Shown piece after piece: positions 48,735 through 59,752 of a stretch of DNA of 64,000 nt. The DNA is from Dryocola clanedunensis subsp. sulfonylureivorans (GTDB lineage: Bacteria; Pseudomonadota; Gammaproteobacteria; Enterobacterales; Enterobacteriaceae): positions 1 to 64,000 of the forward strand of contig NZ_JAERMU010000004.1 of the NCBI RefSeq assembly GCF_016756775.1. The letters run 5' to 3'. The position numbers were made by a program, and so were the translations under genes. The notes beneath the pieces were generated by a model. The model worked only from the letters and a program-made list of their open reading frames with translations, was not told the DNA's origin and did no database searches. Positions within the stretch are counted from its first letter, which is position 1; each line of letters begins with the position of its first letter.

Positions 48735-49214
48735 ATGACGCCCGCCGTAAAACTCCTCGAGAAAAATAAAATCCCCTTTCAGGTACACACCTATGACCAC
48801 GATCCCAATGAGACGAACTTTGGTGACGAGGTGGTTCGCAAGCTGGGTCTTAACGCTGAGCAGGTCTACAAAACGCTGCTGGTGGCCATTAACGGCGATA
48901 TGAAACAGCTGGCGGTCGCGGTCACTCCCGTCGCCGGGCAATTGGATCTGAAAAAGGTCGCCAGGGCGCTTGGCGCTAAGAAGGTGGATATGGCCGATCC
49001 TATGGTTGCCCAGCGAGTGACCGGCTATCTCGTCGGTGGGATCAGCCCCTTAGGGCAGAAAAAACGCCTGCCTACGGTGATCGACGCACCCGCAAAGGAG
49101 TTTGCGACGATCTATATTTCCGGCGGCAGGCGCGGGCTGGATATCGAAATCGCCGCCAGCGATCTGGCCACGACGCTGGACGCCACCTTTGCGGATATCG
49201 CCCGTCGGGATTAA
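48735..49214 (+). CDS. ybaK: Cys-tRNA(Pro)/Cys-tRNA(Cys) deacylase YbaK
   Basis: A free-standing editing protein that hydrolyses cysteine wrongly attached to tRNA-Pro. The 159 residues match E. coli YbaK throughout, including the VYKTLLV strand with the catalytic lysine region and [14 protein letters not shown]. The ATG at 48735 follows AGGAAGGA; the longer frame from 48708 is not supported. Confidence 0.96.
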   Translation: MTPAVKLLEKNKIPFQVHTYDHDPNETNFGDEVVRKLGLNAEQVYKTLLVAINGDMKQLAVAVTPVAGQLDLKKVARALGAKKVDMADPMVAQRVTGYLVGGISPLGQKKRLPTVIDAPAKEFATIYISGGRRGLDIEIAASDLATTLDATFADIARRD

Positions 49215-49244
49215 AACCCTGGCGGTGGATGGCGCTGATGCTTA

Positions 49245-50897
49245 TTACTGCCAGCTCACCTCGCCTTTCGGTTCGTAAGTATTCACATCCAGCGGTGAGC
49301 TTTGTTCGATGTACTGCTTCAGCACTTCCGCATCCACAAAGCCGGTGTTCACGTAGCCGGGCTTTTTGTCGATGGCCGGGTAGCCGTCGCCGCCGGTGGC
49401 GTTAAAGCTCAGCGTTGCCATGCGGTAGGTTTTGGCCGGGTCAACGGGTTCGCCTTTGATTTTTAGATCCTGCAGCCCGTTAGCCGTAGCCACAAAGCTG
49501 ACGCTGGCAAATTGCGGGTAGGCACCAGAATCAGGCGTTTTCTTCGCAACTTCGGTCAGGTAATCCGTCACTTCTTTACCGGACATATCCACGTACGCCA
49601 CCGTGTTACCGAACGGCTGTACCTTCAGCACGTCTTTGTAAGTGATATCCCCCGCCTCGATAGAGTCGCGAATGCCGCCGCCGCTCATCACTGCAAAATC
49701 TGCGCTGGTGCGTGCTATTTGTGCTGCAAGAATGACGTGCGCCAGGTTGGTCTGCACGAAGCGAACTTTGCTGCGATCCCCTTCCAGATGCCCGTTCACG
49801 CTGCCGACCTTCACTTTCAGCTGCGACTGGCCTTTGCGCTGGAACGGCGTCAGCAGCGAAAGCATCCTCTGATTCTCAGAAATTTGCGGCGTGTACAGCA
49901 CCCGCTCGCTCTCGCCGTTGTCGTAGGTGATCTTTTTCTTCAGGTTGATAGGGATCAGCTGATAGCGCACCAGCTTCATCTCGCCGTTGCGGAACTCAAA
50001 ATCTGCACGCCCTACGTACTTACCCCACTCATGGGCCTGCACAATCCAGGTGCCGTTCTGCTTGTCCGGCGCGCAGGGCGTCCCCGGCACGTAATCGGCG
50101 TCTTTTTTATTCTCCGAGGCCATGCAGACCGGATTTTGTGAGTGACCGCCCACAATCATGGTCAGCGCGCCCGCTGGCAGGCTGCGGGCCATTTCCACAT
50201 CGCCCGGCGCGTTGGAGCCGTGGTTGCCATTATCGTAGTGGCCCATGTGGGTCGTCGCGATAATCACGTCCGGCTTTTCGTTGGCCTGCAGATCCTGAAT
50301 CACCAGCTTCGCTTCATCGGCAGGCTTGCGGAATTCAATATCGGTGAAAAATTCAGGGTTACCTATTTTTGCCGTGTCGTCGGTGGTAAGACCGATAACG
50401 GCAATTTTTAACCCCTGCGGCTGGAAGATGGCCCAGGGTTTGAAGAGGCGCTCCCCGGTGCTTTTCTGATAAATATTTGCGGAGAGGAACGGGAACTTCG
50501 CCCATTTCTCCTGCTGGCGCAGCACGGATAAAGGATTATCGAACTCATGATTGCCGACGGCCATCGCATCGTAGCCAATCAGGTTCATGCCGCGAAAATC
50601 AGGTTCAGCATCCTGTAGGTCGGATTCCGGCACGCCGGTATTGATGTCGCCGCCGGAAAGCAGCAGCACGCTGCCGCCCTCTTCCGCCACTTCTTTGCGT
50701 ACGCTGTCGACCAGCGTTTTCTGCGCCGCCAGCCCGTATTCGCCGTACTCGTTGCGCCAGAAATGGCCGTGATGGTCATTGGTGTGCAGAATGGTAATTT
50801 TGTAGGTCTTATCTTGTTCCCAGGCCAGCGCCGATGCGCTGGTCAGACTTAATGCCACCAGTAACGCCGTGGCTACCCCTTTAATTGCGAAACGCAT
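49245..50897 (-). CDS. ushA: UDP-sugar hydrolase / 5'-nucleotidase UshA
   Basis: A periplasmic enzyme that cleaves UDP-sugars and 5'-nucleotides for salvage. The 550 residues comprise a signal peptide (cleavage after SALA), the metallophosphoesterase domain (HTNDHHGHFW, GNHEFD, GGHSQNP) and the C-terminal substrate domain. Length equals that of E. coli UshA. Convergent with ybaK, divergent from fsr. Confidence 0.97.
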   Translation of the reverse strand: MRFAIKGVATALLVALSLTSASALAWEQDKTYKITILHTNDHHGHFWRNEYGEYGLAAQKTLVDSVRKEVAEEGGSVLLLSGGDINTGVPESDLQDAEPDFRGMNLIGYDAMAVGNHEFDNPLSVLRQQEKWAKFPFLSANIYQKSTGERLFKPWAIFQPQGLKIAVIGLTTDDTAKIGNPEFFTDIEFRKPADEAKLVIQDLQANEKPDVIIATTHMGHYDNGNHGSNAPGDVEMARSLPAGALTMIVGGHSQNPVCMASENKKDADYVPGTPCAPDKQNGTWIVQAHEWGKYVGRADFEFRNGEMKLVRYQLIPINLKKKITYDNGESERVLYTPQISENQRMLSLLTPFQRKGQSQLKVKVGSVNGHLEGDRSKVRFVQTNLAHVILAAQIARTSADFAVMSGGGIRDSIEAGDITYKDVLKVQPFGNTVAYVDMSGKEVTDYLTEVAKKTPDSGAYPQFASVSFVATANGLQDLKIKGEPVDPAKTYRMATLSFNATGGDGYPAIDKKPGYVNTGFVDAEVLKQYIEQSSPLDVNTYEPKGEVSWQ

Positions 50898-51078
50898 TGA
50901 AATTCTCCATTTTCTTAAACCTGAACCATTATCAGAATGTTAGCAGGATAGACAAATAAGTTTTATTAATTGCGACTTTCCTCAACTCTCACCTGCAGGT
51001 ATGTTAGCAGGGTAACAATAACCTACGGATACCCCTGCTATCCGTTCAAAAATAATAATCAGATTCTCACAGGTATTT

Positions 51079-52287
51079 ATGGCAACCTCCGAACAGACGC
51101 TCACGCCGCCAGATGCGAAAAAGGCGCGCACTTCCTTTGGTATTTTAGGGGCTATCAGCCTTTCGCATCTGCTTAACGATATGATTCAGTCGCTGATTCT
51201 GGCGCTCTATCCGCTGCTGCAGGCTGAATTCTCGCTAAGCTTCGTGCAGATCGGCATGATCACCCTTACCTTCCAGCTTGCTTCCTCGCTGCTGCAGCCG
51301 GTGGTGGGCTACTACACCGATAAATACCCGATGCCGTGGTCGCTGCCGATTGGTATGTGCTTCACGCTGTGCGGCCTGATCCTGCTGGCGCTGGCGGGCA
51401 GCTTCCCGATGGTGCTGCTGGCAGCCGCGCTGGTGGGTACAGGTTCTTCTATCTTCCACCCCGAGTCCTCACGCGTGGCGCGTATGGCTTCCGGCGGTCG
51501 CCACGGCCTGGCGCAGTCGCTGTTCCAGGTGGGCGGTAACTTCGGCAGCTCTCTGGGGCCACTGCTGGCCGCGCTGATTATCGCGCCCTACGGCAAAGGT
51601 AACGTTGCCTGGTTCGTGCTGGCCGCACTGCTGGCGATTGTGGTACTGCTGCAGATCAGCCGCTGGTACGCCGCGCAGCATCTGATGTCCAAAGGTAAAG
51701 CAAAAGCCCCGGTGGTCAACCCGCTGCCGCGTAATAAGGTGATTCTGGCCGTCTCGATTCTGCTGATGCTGATCTTCTCGAAATATTTCTATATGGCGAG
51801 CATCAGCAGCTACTACACCTTCTATCTGATGCATAAGTTTGGCCTGTCCATCCAGAACGCCCAGTTCCACCTGTTTGCGTTTCTGTTTGCCGTTGCCGCA
51901 GGGACGGTGATTGGCGGGCCGCTGGGGGATAAAATCGGCAGAAAATACGTGATTTGGGGTTCAATCCTCGGCGTCGCGCCGTTTACTATGATTTTGCCTT
52001 ACGCATCCCTTTACTGGACCGGGATCCTGACCGTGATTATCGGGTTTATTCTCGCCTCGGCGTTCTCGGCAATCCTGGTATACGCCCAGGAACTGATGCC
52101 GGGCCGTATCGGTATGGTTTCCGGCCTCTTTTTTGGCTTTGCCTTTGGGATGGGTGGCCTTGGCGCCGCCGTATTAGGCCTGGTGGCAGACCATACGAGC
52201 ATCGAGTTGGTCTATAAAATCTGTGCCTTCCTGCCTTTATTGGGCATTTTGACCGTATTCCTGCCTGATAACCGCCACAAAGCTTAG
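51079..52287 (+). CDS. fsr: MFS transporter, fosmidomycin resistance type
   Basis: A 402-residue major facilitator protein with about 12 membrane helices, close to E. coli Fsr (406), which expels fosmidomycin. The loop 2-3 motif is GYYTDKYPMPW and the loop 8-9 motif GGPLGDKIGRKYV. Variation is concentrated in the first 15 residues. Order ushA-fsr-ybaL as in E. coli. Confidence 0.95.
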   Translation: MATSEQTLTPPDAKKARTSFGILGAISLSHLLNDMIQSLILALYPLLQAEFSLSFVQIGMITLTFQLASSLLQPVVGYYTDKYPMPWSLPIGMCFTLCGLILLALAGSFPMVLLAAALVGTGSSIFHPESSRVARMASGGRHGLAQSLFQVGGNFGSSLGPLLAALIIAPYGKGNVAWFVLAALLAIVVLLQISRWYAAQHLMSKGKAKAPVVNPLPRNKVILAVSILLMLIFSKYFYMASISSYYTFYLMHKFGLSIQNAQFHLFAFLFAVAAGTVIGGPLGDKIGRKYVIWGSILGVAPFTMILPYASLYWTGILTVIIGFILASAFSAILVYAQELMPGRIGMVSGLFFGFAFGMGGLGAAVLGLVADHTSIELVYKICAFLPLLGILTVFLPDNRHKA

Positions 52288-52522
52288 CTTTTCCCGGCCA
52301 AAGCCTTGCTTTGGTCGGTCCTCCTTCCCATACCGTTAAAGACATTCCTCATCATAAGTGGCTGAAATACTGCTCAGCGCGCTTTATTTGTCGAAATGCG
52401 CCTTTTAGATAACCTTTATTAATTATTCATCCACGCCGATAATGAATTTGTCATAAACTGTTACAGTGACCAATGGATCTTCAGCCTGATTTTTGGACCC
52501 TATGCTAACGAAAGGAGACGGA

Positions 52523-54217
52523 ATGCATCACGCGACACCGCTTATCACCACCATTGTCGGCGGCCTTGTGCTCGCTTTTTTACTGGGGATGCTCGCCAAC
52601 AAGCTGCGCATCTCCCCCCTGGTGGGCTATCTGTTAGCTGGGGTGTTAGCGGGTCCGTTTACCCCGGGCTTTGTGGCAGATACCAAACTTGCTCCTGAAC
52701 TGGCGGAGCTAGGCGTTATTCTGCTGATGTTTGGCGTGGGGCTGCACTTTTCCCTGAAGGATTTAATGGCGGTAAAGAATATCGCCATTCCCGGCGCGAT
52801 AGCACAGATAGCCGTTGCAACGCTGCTGGGCATGGCGCTTTCGTCGCTGATGGGCTGGTCGCTGATGACCGGCATCGTCTTTGGGCTGTGCCTCTCCACC
52901 GCCAGCACCGTGGTGCTGCTGCGGGCGCTTGAGGAGCGGCAGCTTATCGACAGCCAGCGCGGGCAAATCGCCATCGGCTGGCTGATCGTTGAAGATTTAG
53001 TGATGGTGCTAACCCTGGTGCTGCTGCCTGCAGTGGCGGGAATGCTGGAGAAAGGCGACGTCGGGCTGGCAACGCTCTCTCTTGATATGGGGATCACCAT
53101 TGGTAAGGTCGTAGCGTTTATCGCCATTATGCTGGTTGTGGGCCGCCGCCTGGTACCGTGGATTCTGGCTCGCAGCGCCGCCACCGGCTCCCGCGAGCTG
53201 TTCACGCTTTCCGTGCTGGCGCTGGCGCTGGGCATCGCGTTTGGCGCGGTCGAACTGTTTGACGTTTCCTTTGCCCTCGGCGCTTTCTTCGCCGGTATGG
53301 TGCTGAATGAGTCAGAGCTAAGCCACCGTGCCGCACATGATACCCTGCCCTTACGCGATGCCTTCGCCGTGCTGTTCTTCGTCTCCGTCGGCATGCTGTT
53401 CGACCCGATGATCCTGATTCAGGAGCCGCTGGCCGTACTGGGCACGCTGGCCATTATCGTCTTTGGTAAATCTGTGGCGGCCTTCGGCCTGGTGCGCCTG
53501 TTTGGTCACTCCCAGCGCACGGCCCTGACCATCGCCACCAGCCTTGCGCAAATCGGTGAGTTCGCCTTTATCCTGGCGGGCCTGGGCATGGCGCTGAACC
53601 TGCTGCCGCAAAACGGGCAAAATCTGGTGCTGGCCGGGGCGATCCTGTCGATTATGCTCAACCCGATCCTGTTTGCCGTGCTCGAGCGCTATCTCGAGAA
53701 AACTGAAACGCTGGATGAGCAGACGCTGGAAGAAGCCATTGAAGATGAAAAGCAGATCCCCGTGGATATTTGCAATCACGCCTTACTGGTCGGTTTTGGA
53801 CGTGTCGGGAGCCTGCTGGGCGAGAAGCTGATAGCACAGGGCATCCCGCTGGTGGTGGTCGAAACCTCCCGCAGCCGCGTGGATGAACTTCGCGAACGCG
53901 GCATTCGTGCCGTGCTGGGCAACGCCGCTAACGAAGAGATAATGAATCTGGCGCATCTGGACTGCGCCCGCTGGCTGCTGCTGACCATCCCGAACGGCTA
54001 CGAAGCCGGGGAGATTGTGGCGGCCGCCAGGGCAAAATGCCCGGACATCGAGATTATTGCCCGCGCGCATTACGACGACGAGGTGGATTACATCACCGAG
54101 CGCGGCGCAAATGAGGTCGTGATGGGCGAGCGGGAGATTGCTAATACGATGATGGGGCTGCTGGATAAACCTTCTGAGGTGCCGGATGGCGCTGGCGCTT
54201 ATCCGGCCTACAAATAA
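52523..54217 (+). CDS. ybaL: CPA2-family cation/proton antiporter YbaL with REP-encoded tail
   Basis: An inner-membrane monovalent cation:proton antiporter-2 (KefB-like) of 564 residues: a Na/H-exchanger domain with about 12 helices (1-385), then an RCK/TrkA-N nucleotide-binding domain (ALLVGFGRVGSLLG at about 420). The ATG at 52523 follows AAAGGAGA. The last 12 or so residues (from VPDGAGA) are translated from the first unit of the REP array that follows, so the C-terminus differs from E. coli YbaL. The physiological substrate is not settled. Confidence 0.95.
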   Translation: MHHATPLITTIVGGLVLAFLLGMLANKLRISPLVGYLLAGVLAGPFTPGFVADTKLAPELAELGVILLMFGVGLHFSLKDLMAVKNIAIPGAIAQIAVATLLGMALSSLMGWSLMTGIVFGLCLSTASTVVLLRALEERQLIDSQRGQIAIGWLIVEDLVMVLTLVLLPAVAGMLEKGDVGLATLSLDMGITIGKVVAFIAIMLVVGRRLVPWILARSAATGSRELFTLSVLALALGIAFGAVELFDVSFALGAFFAGMVLNESELSHRAAHDTLPLRDAFAVLFFVSVGMLFDPMILIQEPLAVLGTLAIIVFGKSVAAFGLVRLFGHSQRTALTIATSLAQIGEFAFILAGLGMALNLLPQNGQNLVLAGAILSIMLNPILFAVLERYLEKTETLDEQTLEEAIEDEKQIPVDICNHALLVGFGRVGSLLGEKLIAQGIPLVVVETSRSRVDELRERGIRAVLGNAANEEIMNLAHLDCARWLLLTIPNGYEAGEIVAAARAKCPDIEIIARAHYDDEVDYITERGANEVVMGEREIANTMMGLLDKPSEVPDGAGAYPAYK

Positions 54218-54425
54218 TCTGCTGTCCTGCCGGATGGCGCTGGCACTTATCCGGCCTACAAATAATCTGCTGTCCTGCCGGATGGCGCTGAACGCTTATC
54301 CGGCCTACGAATAACCTGCTGTCCTGCCGGATGGCGCTGAACGCTTATCCGGCCTACGAATAAACCTTTGAACGCTCATACGGCCTGCGCCTTTGTAGGG
54401 TGGATAAGCGCCAGCGCCATCCACC
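54181..54425. repeat. Tandem REP/BIME array after ybaL
   Basis: Four head-to-tail units of 48-49 bp starting at 54181, 54229, 54277 and 54326, each made of a GCCGGATGGCGCTG...TTATCCGGC palindrome and a short linker (units 1 and 2 differ at a single base). A degenerate fifth half and an inverted unit at 54398-54425 close the array. Unit 1 lies inside the ybaL reading frame. Confidence 0.92.
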
Positions 54426-54434
54426 ATTCGAGTA

Positions 54435-55739
54435 TCAGCGATCCCAGTACGACTCTTCCAGGCTGTCCTCACGTTCCGGCAGGCCTCGCGTCAGGCGCGG
54501 CGAGTGCTGGTTAAGCACCTGGTAGCTTACGCGGTTGGCGTATTTACACACCTGGGCGAGGGACGAATAGGTCAGCCAGGTGAACTGGTGCTTGCTGGAG
54601 TTTGGCACGTTGGAGCGGTGGTAGTTATTGGCGGTGATGTCATGTAGCAGCGCCGCCAGCGCGCCGTCGCCCGCGCCGTTGGTGTTCATGATTTTCTCAG
54701 GCCCGCCCATATAGGGGGCAATGTGCGAGAAAATACGCAGCGGATTTTCGCAGTCTTTATGGCGCATGGCGCGGCTGAACTCGTACTGGTTGAATTCGGC
54801 AATCGCGCCCGGCAGCAGCGGATGCTGGGTAATGCGTTTGGCGGACTCTTCGGTGAACCCTGCCATATACAGCCCGACCGGCCCTGCGGTACAGAGCACT
54901 AAGTCCACCCAGTCCAGCGCCTTATCTGCCGCCAGCAGCGGATCGCTTTCCCCCGTCAGCGCCTGCCCCTCTTCTTCGTTCATGGCCAGAATCGAGACGT
55001 GCTCTTTGAGGAACGCCTGCCACCACTCCGGGTTTTCGGCAATCACGTATTTGGTGCCCAGCGTCAGCACCACCGGCACGTTGTGTTTTTTGGCGAAGCT
55101 AATCGCCTGCATGGTGGCATCCGGCATGGGCTCGCCCGGCTGGCAGCGCACGAGGTACGAGGTCAGCACCAGCGCGGACGCTCCGGCAATCACTTCTTCC
55201 GGTATGCTCTCTGCGCGCAGCTGGTTCATGTGGCCGGGGCTGATGGCGAACGTCCGCTCGCCCTGCTCGTTAATCAGCGTAAAGCAGCGGCCAATCGCGC
55301 CGTTTACCCCTTGCAGATAGTTAAGGTCGGTTCGGCTGGAGGTATTGCAGAGATAGCGGTAGGCATAGCTGCCGATTTCAATATTGCTGCACATCACGCC
55401 CAGCAGGACCGAGCGGTCATCCGCCAGCACGGAATAGTTGTGCATGGTATTCCCGATGGTGCCACCGGCAAACTGGTGGGTAATCAGATTTTTTTGTACC
55501 AGCTCCTGATACAGCGCTTCCGCGACGTCATCGGCAATCACCAAAGAATGGCCGAAGCTCAGGCCGTAGCGGTGAACAAACTCATCGTCCACTTTGGCTT
55601 CGATATCCACCAGCGTCTGGTCGATGCCGACAATCCAGGAGGTCCCGGTTTCGTTTTCAGGCTGGACCTGCTGCAGCAGCGGATCGCGATGGCTGACGGG
55701 GAAATAGTGTTTGGATTTACGCTTGCCGGGAAATTTCAT
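54435..55739 (-). CDS. gsk: Inosine-guanosine kinase
   Basis: Gsk phosphorylates inosine and guanosine with ATP for purine salvage. A 434-residue PfkB-family kinase: the GGTIGNTMHNY substrate segment and the C-terminal signature NTNGAGDGALAALLHD (anion hole and catalytic Asp) are visible. It ends against the REP array on the opposite strand from ybaL. In E. coli aes lies between hemH and gsk; here only 65 bp separate them. Confidence 0.97.
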   Translation of the reverse strand: MKFPGKRKSKHYFPVSHRDPLLQQVQPENETGTSWIVGIDQTLVDIEAKVDDEFVHRYGLSFGHSLVIADDVAEALYQELVQKNLITHQFAGGTIGNTMHNYSVLADDRSVLLGVMCSNIEIGSYAYRYLCNTSSRTDLNYLQGVNGAIGRCFTLINEQGERTFAISPGHMNQLRAESIPEEVIAGASALVLTSYLVRCQPGEPMPDATMQAISFAKKHNVPVVLTLGTKYVIAENPEWWQAFLKEHVSILAMNEEEGQALTGESDPLLAADKALDWVDLVLCTAGPVGLYMAGFTEESAKRITQHPLLPGAIAEFNQYEFSRAMRHKDCENPLRIFSHIAPYMGGPEKIMNTNGAGDGALAALLHDITANNYHRSNVPNSSKHQFTWLTYSSLAQVCKYANRVSYQVLNQHSPRLTRGLPEREDSLEESYWDR

Positions 55740-55766
55740 GGGCTGTCACAGGAGGGTTGCTAATCA

Positions 55767-55794
55767 GGCCGTGAATGGTAGCACATTCACGGCC
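55767..55794. terminator. Hairpin between hemH and gsk
   Basis: A 10-bp stem (GGCCGTGAAT and its complement, 8-nt loop) in the 65-bp gap after the hemH stop codon. No T-tract, so partial read-through into gsk is likely. Confidence 0.55.
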
Positions 55795-55804
55795 CGCGGC
55801 GCGA

Positions 55805-56767
55805 TTAGCGATAGCGTTCGATAAGGCTCAGCATCATGGCGATATGGGCCGGATCGTCGTTGAGCGCCGGGATGTATTCGTACTTGCTGCCGCCCGCCTC
55901 GATAAAGACCTCACGGTTCTGCACCGCCATCTCTTCGAGCGTTTCAAGGCAGTCCGCCGAGAAGCCCGGACACATCACCTGGATATGCTTAACGCCCTTC
56001 TCGGCCAGCATTTTCAGCGTTTCGTCGGTGTAAGGCATCAGCCAGGGTTCGCGGCCAAAGCGCGACTGGAAGGTCATCATCACTTTTTCCGGCGGCAGCT
56101 CCAGCGCGCTGAGCAGCTCGCGGGTGGTGTCCCGGCAGCGCTGGGGATAGTCGTCACCTTCGTTGGCGTAGCGCTGCGGAATGCCGTGATAGGAAAGCAG
56201 CAGGATCTCCGGCTCGCCGTGTTCGGCGAACGAACGTTTTACCGAGGCGGCCAGCGCGTTGATGTAGGACTCATCTTCCGCGTAGTCGCGAATCAGCGAG
56301 ATGGACGGCATGGAACGATAGCCGGCAAATATCCGGCCCAGTTCGTCCCAGACGGCAGCGACCGTTGAGCAGGAGAACTGCGGATAGAGCGGCAGTACGA
56401 CGATATGATCCACATGATGGGAGAGAAGCTCGTCGACGGCGCTTTTCAGGGAAGGGTTACCGTAGCTCATGCCCAGCGCAACGGGAATATCCGGCAGCTG
56501 CGCGGCCAGCGCCTGCTGCTGACGGCGGCTGTAGACCATCAGCGGGGAGCCTTCTTCCATCCACACGGACTGATAAAGTTTGGCTACTCGCGGGGCGCGT
56601 ATGGGCAGGATCACGCCGCGCAGCAGCGGCCACCACAGCAGACGCGGGGTATCGACCACTCGCGTATCGCTCAAAAACTGGCGCAGGTAGCGTTTCACCG
56701 CCGCCGGGGTTGGGGCATCAGGCGTACCGAGGTTTGCCAATAAAACGCCAATTTTTTCCTGACTCAT
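55805..56767 (-). CDS. hemH: Ferrochelatase
   Basis: HemH inserts ferrous iron into protoporphyrin IX, the last step of protoheme synthesis. The 320 residues match E. coli Hem[13 protein letters not shown] at the start, the [10 protein letters not shown] segment with the metal-binding histidine, and [16 protein letters not shown] with the active-site glutamate. Order adk-hemH-gsk on one strand. Confidence 0.97.
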   Translation of the reverse strand: MSQEKIGVLLANLGTPDAPTPAAVKRYLRQFLSDTRVVDTPRLLWWPLLRGVILPIRAPRVAKLYQSVWMEEGSPLMVYSRRQQQALAAQLPDIPVALGMSYGNPSLKSAVDELLSHHVDHIVVLPLYPQFSCSTVAAVWDELGRIFAGYRSMPSISLIRDYAEDESYINALAASVKRSFAEHGEPEILLLSYHGIPQRYANEGDDYPQRCRDTTRELLSALELPPEKVMMTFQSRFGREPWLMPYTDETLKMLAEKGVKHIQVMCPGFSADCLETLEEMAVQNREVFIEAGGSKYEYIPALNDDPAHIAMMLSLIERYR

Positions 56768-56854
56768 GAACGCTCCTTATCAACACAGTGCCGATAATTG
56801 TAACGTAAAAGAGAGGAGGAGAAACCGATAACAGCGAATGGGCAAATTTGAGGT

Positions 56855-56883
56855 AAAAAAATACCAGGGCAGGCCCTGGTATT
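56855..56883 (-). terminator. Terminator after adk
   Basis: A 10-bp stem (AATACCAGGG / CCCTGGTATT, 4-nt loop) followed on the minus strand by seven T residues, 20 bases after the adk stop. Confidence 0.88.
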
Positions 56884-56901
56884 GAGTGCTCAGGCTTAAG
56901 A

Positions 56902-57600
<699 letters not shown>

Positions 57601-57663
57601 TTACCATTAAAGGCGGCTTAACCTCAAGAAAGCCTGCTGGTGGCGAAGGTCAAAGAAAAGAAA

Positions 57664-57740
57664 GGTGGATGGCGCTAAACGCTCATCCACCCTGCAACAC
57701 CGGTTCATTCGTAGGTCGGGTAAGCACAGCGCCACCCGAC
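57664..57740. repeat. REP pair between htpG and adk
   Basis: Two REP units in opposite orientation, 57664-57691 (GGTGGATGGC...ATCCACC) and 57715-57740 (GTCGGGTAAG...CACCCGAC), fill most of the spacer between htpG and adk. Confidence 0.8.
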
Positions 57741-57767
57741 AATTACCCCGCTACCTACCAGAGGTAG

Positions 57768-59648
57768 TTAAGATACCAGCAGCTGGTTCATTCGACGGAT
57801 AAACTGGTTTGGATCTTCCAGCGTTCCGCGTTCCGCCAGCAGCGCCTGGTCAAGCAGCAGCTCTACCCACTCGCCAAACTGCGCTTCGTCCTGCGTGTCC
57901 GCCGCGCGTTTCACCAGGCCGTGGTCCGGGTTCAGCTCGAAGATGTATTTCACCTCCGGCACTTCCTGGCCCGCCGCGGCGAACAGTTTCGCCATCTGGG
58001 TGCTCATGTCGTTGCTGTCGGTGGTGACGATAGCCGGGGTGTCAGTCAGACGGTGCGTCAGACGGACTTCTTTCACGCGCTCACCCAGCAGGGTTTTCAC
58101 GCGGTCAACGAACGGCTCCAGCGCTTTTTCAGCTTCTTTCGCTTCCGGCGTCTCTTCTTCGGCCAGCTTTTCCAGAGACTCGTCAGTTTTGCTGGCGGAC
58201 TGGAACATCTTGCCGTCGAACTCGGTCAGGTAGCTCATCATCCACTCGTCGATGCGGTCGGAAAGCAGCAGCACTTCGATGCCTTTCTTACGCAGCAGCT
58301 CCAGATGCGGGCTGCTTTTCGCCGCCGCATAGCTGTCGGCGGTGATGTAGTAAATCTTCTCCTGGCCTTCTTTCATGCGGGACACATACTCTTCCAGCGA
58401 CACAGTTTGTGCGGAGGAGTCGGTGTGGGTCGTTGCAAAGCGCAGCAGCTTCGCAATCGCTTCCTGGTTGGCGTTGTCTTCCGCCGGGCCTTCTTTCAGC
58501 ACGAGGCCGAAGTTTTTCCAGAAGGTCTGGTATTTTTCGCTGTCGTCTTTCGCCAGCTTGTCCAGCATCTGCAATGCACGTTTGGTCAGCGCGCTGCGCA
58601 GGTTCTGGGTGACGCGGCTGTCCTGCAGGATTTCGCGAGAGACGTTCAGCGGCAGATCGTTGGAGTCGATCAGGCCACGGATGAAACGCAGGTAGTTCGG
58701 CATGAACTGCTCGGCGTCGTCCATGATGAACACGCGCTGCACGTACAGCTTCAGGCCGTGCTTGTGATCGCGGTTCCACATGTCCCAGGGTGCCTGCGAT
58801 GGGATATATAACAGGCTGGTGTACTCCTGTTTACCTTCCACGCGGTTGTGGCTCCACGCCAGCGGGTCGGTAAAGTCGTGGGCGATGTGCTTGTAGAACT
58901 CGTTGTACTCTTCGTCTTTCACTTCAGACTTGCTGCGGGTCCACAGGGCCTGCGCCTTGTTGATTTTTTCCCAGCCGAGGATGGTTTCGCCATCTTTCTC
59001 TTCACGGGTTTCAATCTCTACCGGCAGCGCGATATGGTCGGAGTATTTGCTGATGATGGAGCGCACGCGCCAGTCGTCGAGGAATTCGTCCTCGCCTTCA
59101 CGCAGGTGCAGAGTGATTTCGGTGCCGCGGTCGGCTTTGGTGATATCCGCAACGGTATATTCGCCCGCGCCTTCGGATTCCCAGAACACACCTGCATCAG
59201 CAGGCGCGCCCGCCGCACGGGTACGCACGGTGACTTTGTCCGCCACGATGAACGCGGAGTAGAAGCCCACGCCGAACTGGCCGATCAGCTGGCTGTCTTT
59301 CGCCTGGTCGGAGCCCATGGAGTCGAGGAAGGCTTTAGTCCCGGATTTAGCAATGGTGCCGAGGTGGTCGATAGCTTCATCGCGGGTCATACCGATACCG
59401 TTATCGGCGATGGTCAGCGTGCGCTTTTCTTTATCAAAAGAGACGCGGACGCGGAGTTCACCGTCACCCTCGTAGAGATCGGCCTGGGACAAGGCGCGGA
59501 AGCGCAGCTTGTCGGCCGCATCAGAGGCGTTGGAGATCAGCTCACGCAGGAAGATTTCTTTATTTGAATACAGAGAATGGATCATCAGGTGCAGAAGCTG
59601 CTTCACTTCAGACTGGAAGCCACGGGTCTCTTGTCCTTTCATGGTCAT
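57768..59648 (-). CDS. htpG: Molecular chaperone HtpG (Hsp90)
   Basis: The bacterial Hsp90, an ATP-dependent dimeric chaperone. The GHKL ATPase domain ([26 protein letters not shown]) is followed by the middle domain (NVSREILQ with the catalytic arginine region) and the C-terminal dimerisation domain. 626 residues from the ATG at 59648, five bases after GAGG; the next ATG (59642) would give the E. coli-type 624 residues. The open frame continues 500 bp upstream into recR but is not coding. A sigma-32 promoter lies upstream. Confidence 0.97.
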   Translation of the reverse strand: MTMKGQETRGFQSEVKQLLHLMIHSLYSNKEIFLRELISNASDAADKLRFRALSQADLYEGDGELRVRVSFDKEKRTLTIADNGIGMTRDEAIDHLGTIAKSGTKAFLDSMGSDQAKDSQLIGQFGVGFYSAFIVADKVTVRTRAAGAPADAGVFWESEGAGEYTVADITKADRGTEITLHLREGEDEFLDDWRVRSIISKYSDHIALPVEIETREEKDGETILGWEKINKAQALWTRSKSEVKDEEYNEFYKHIAHDFTDPLAWSHNRVEGKQEYTSLLYIPSQAPWDMWNRDHKHGLKLYVQRVFIMDDAEQFMPNYLRFIRGLIDSNDLPLNVSREILQDSRVTQNLRSALTKRALQMLDKLAKDDSEKYQTFWKNFGLVLKEGPAEDNANQEAIAKLLRFATTHTDSSAQTVSLEEYVSRMKEGQEKIYYITADSYAAAKSSPHLELLRKKGIEVLLLSDRIDEWMMSYLTEFDGKMFQSASKTDESLEKLAEEETPEAKEAEKALEPFVDRVKTLLGERVKEVRLTHRLTDTPAIVTTDSNDMSTQMAKLFAAAGQEVPEVKYIFELNPDHGLVKRAADTQDEAQFGEWVELLLDQALLAERGTLEDPNQFIRRMNQLLVS

Positions 59649-59694
59649 TGATACCTCAACAAAATCAAACAGGGTGATGAAAACGTTGAGTGTG

Positions 59695-59723
59695 AAATGG
59701 GGACAGCGGAGGAGATTTTCAAG
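59695..59723 (-). promoter_or_regulatory. Heat-shock (sigma-32) promoter of htpG
   Basis: On the minus strand CTTGAAA (59723-59717), a 14-bp spacer and CCCCATTT (59702-59695) match the sigma-32 consensus in both boxes and in spacing, about 50 bp before htpG. Confidence 0.9.
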
Positions 59724-59752
59724 CGGGAAGAAGAGGATCCTCCCGCGTTTGC

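Noticed and set aside
54181-54370. Regular 48-49-bp repeats that could suggest a CRISPR array
   Set aside because: Both the palindrome and the spacer part are repeated from unit to unit; there are no unique spacers and no cas genes. It is a REP/BIME array.
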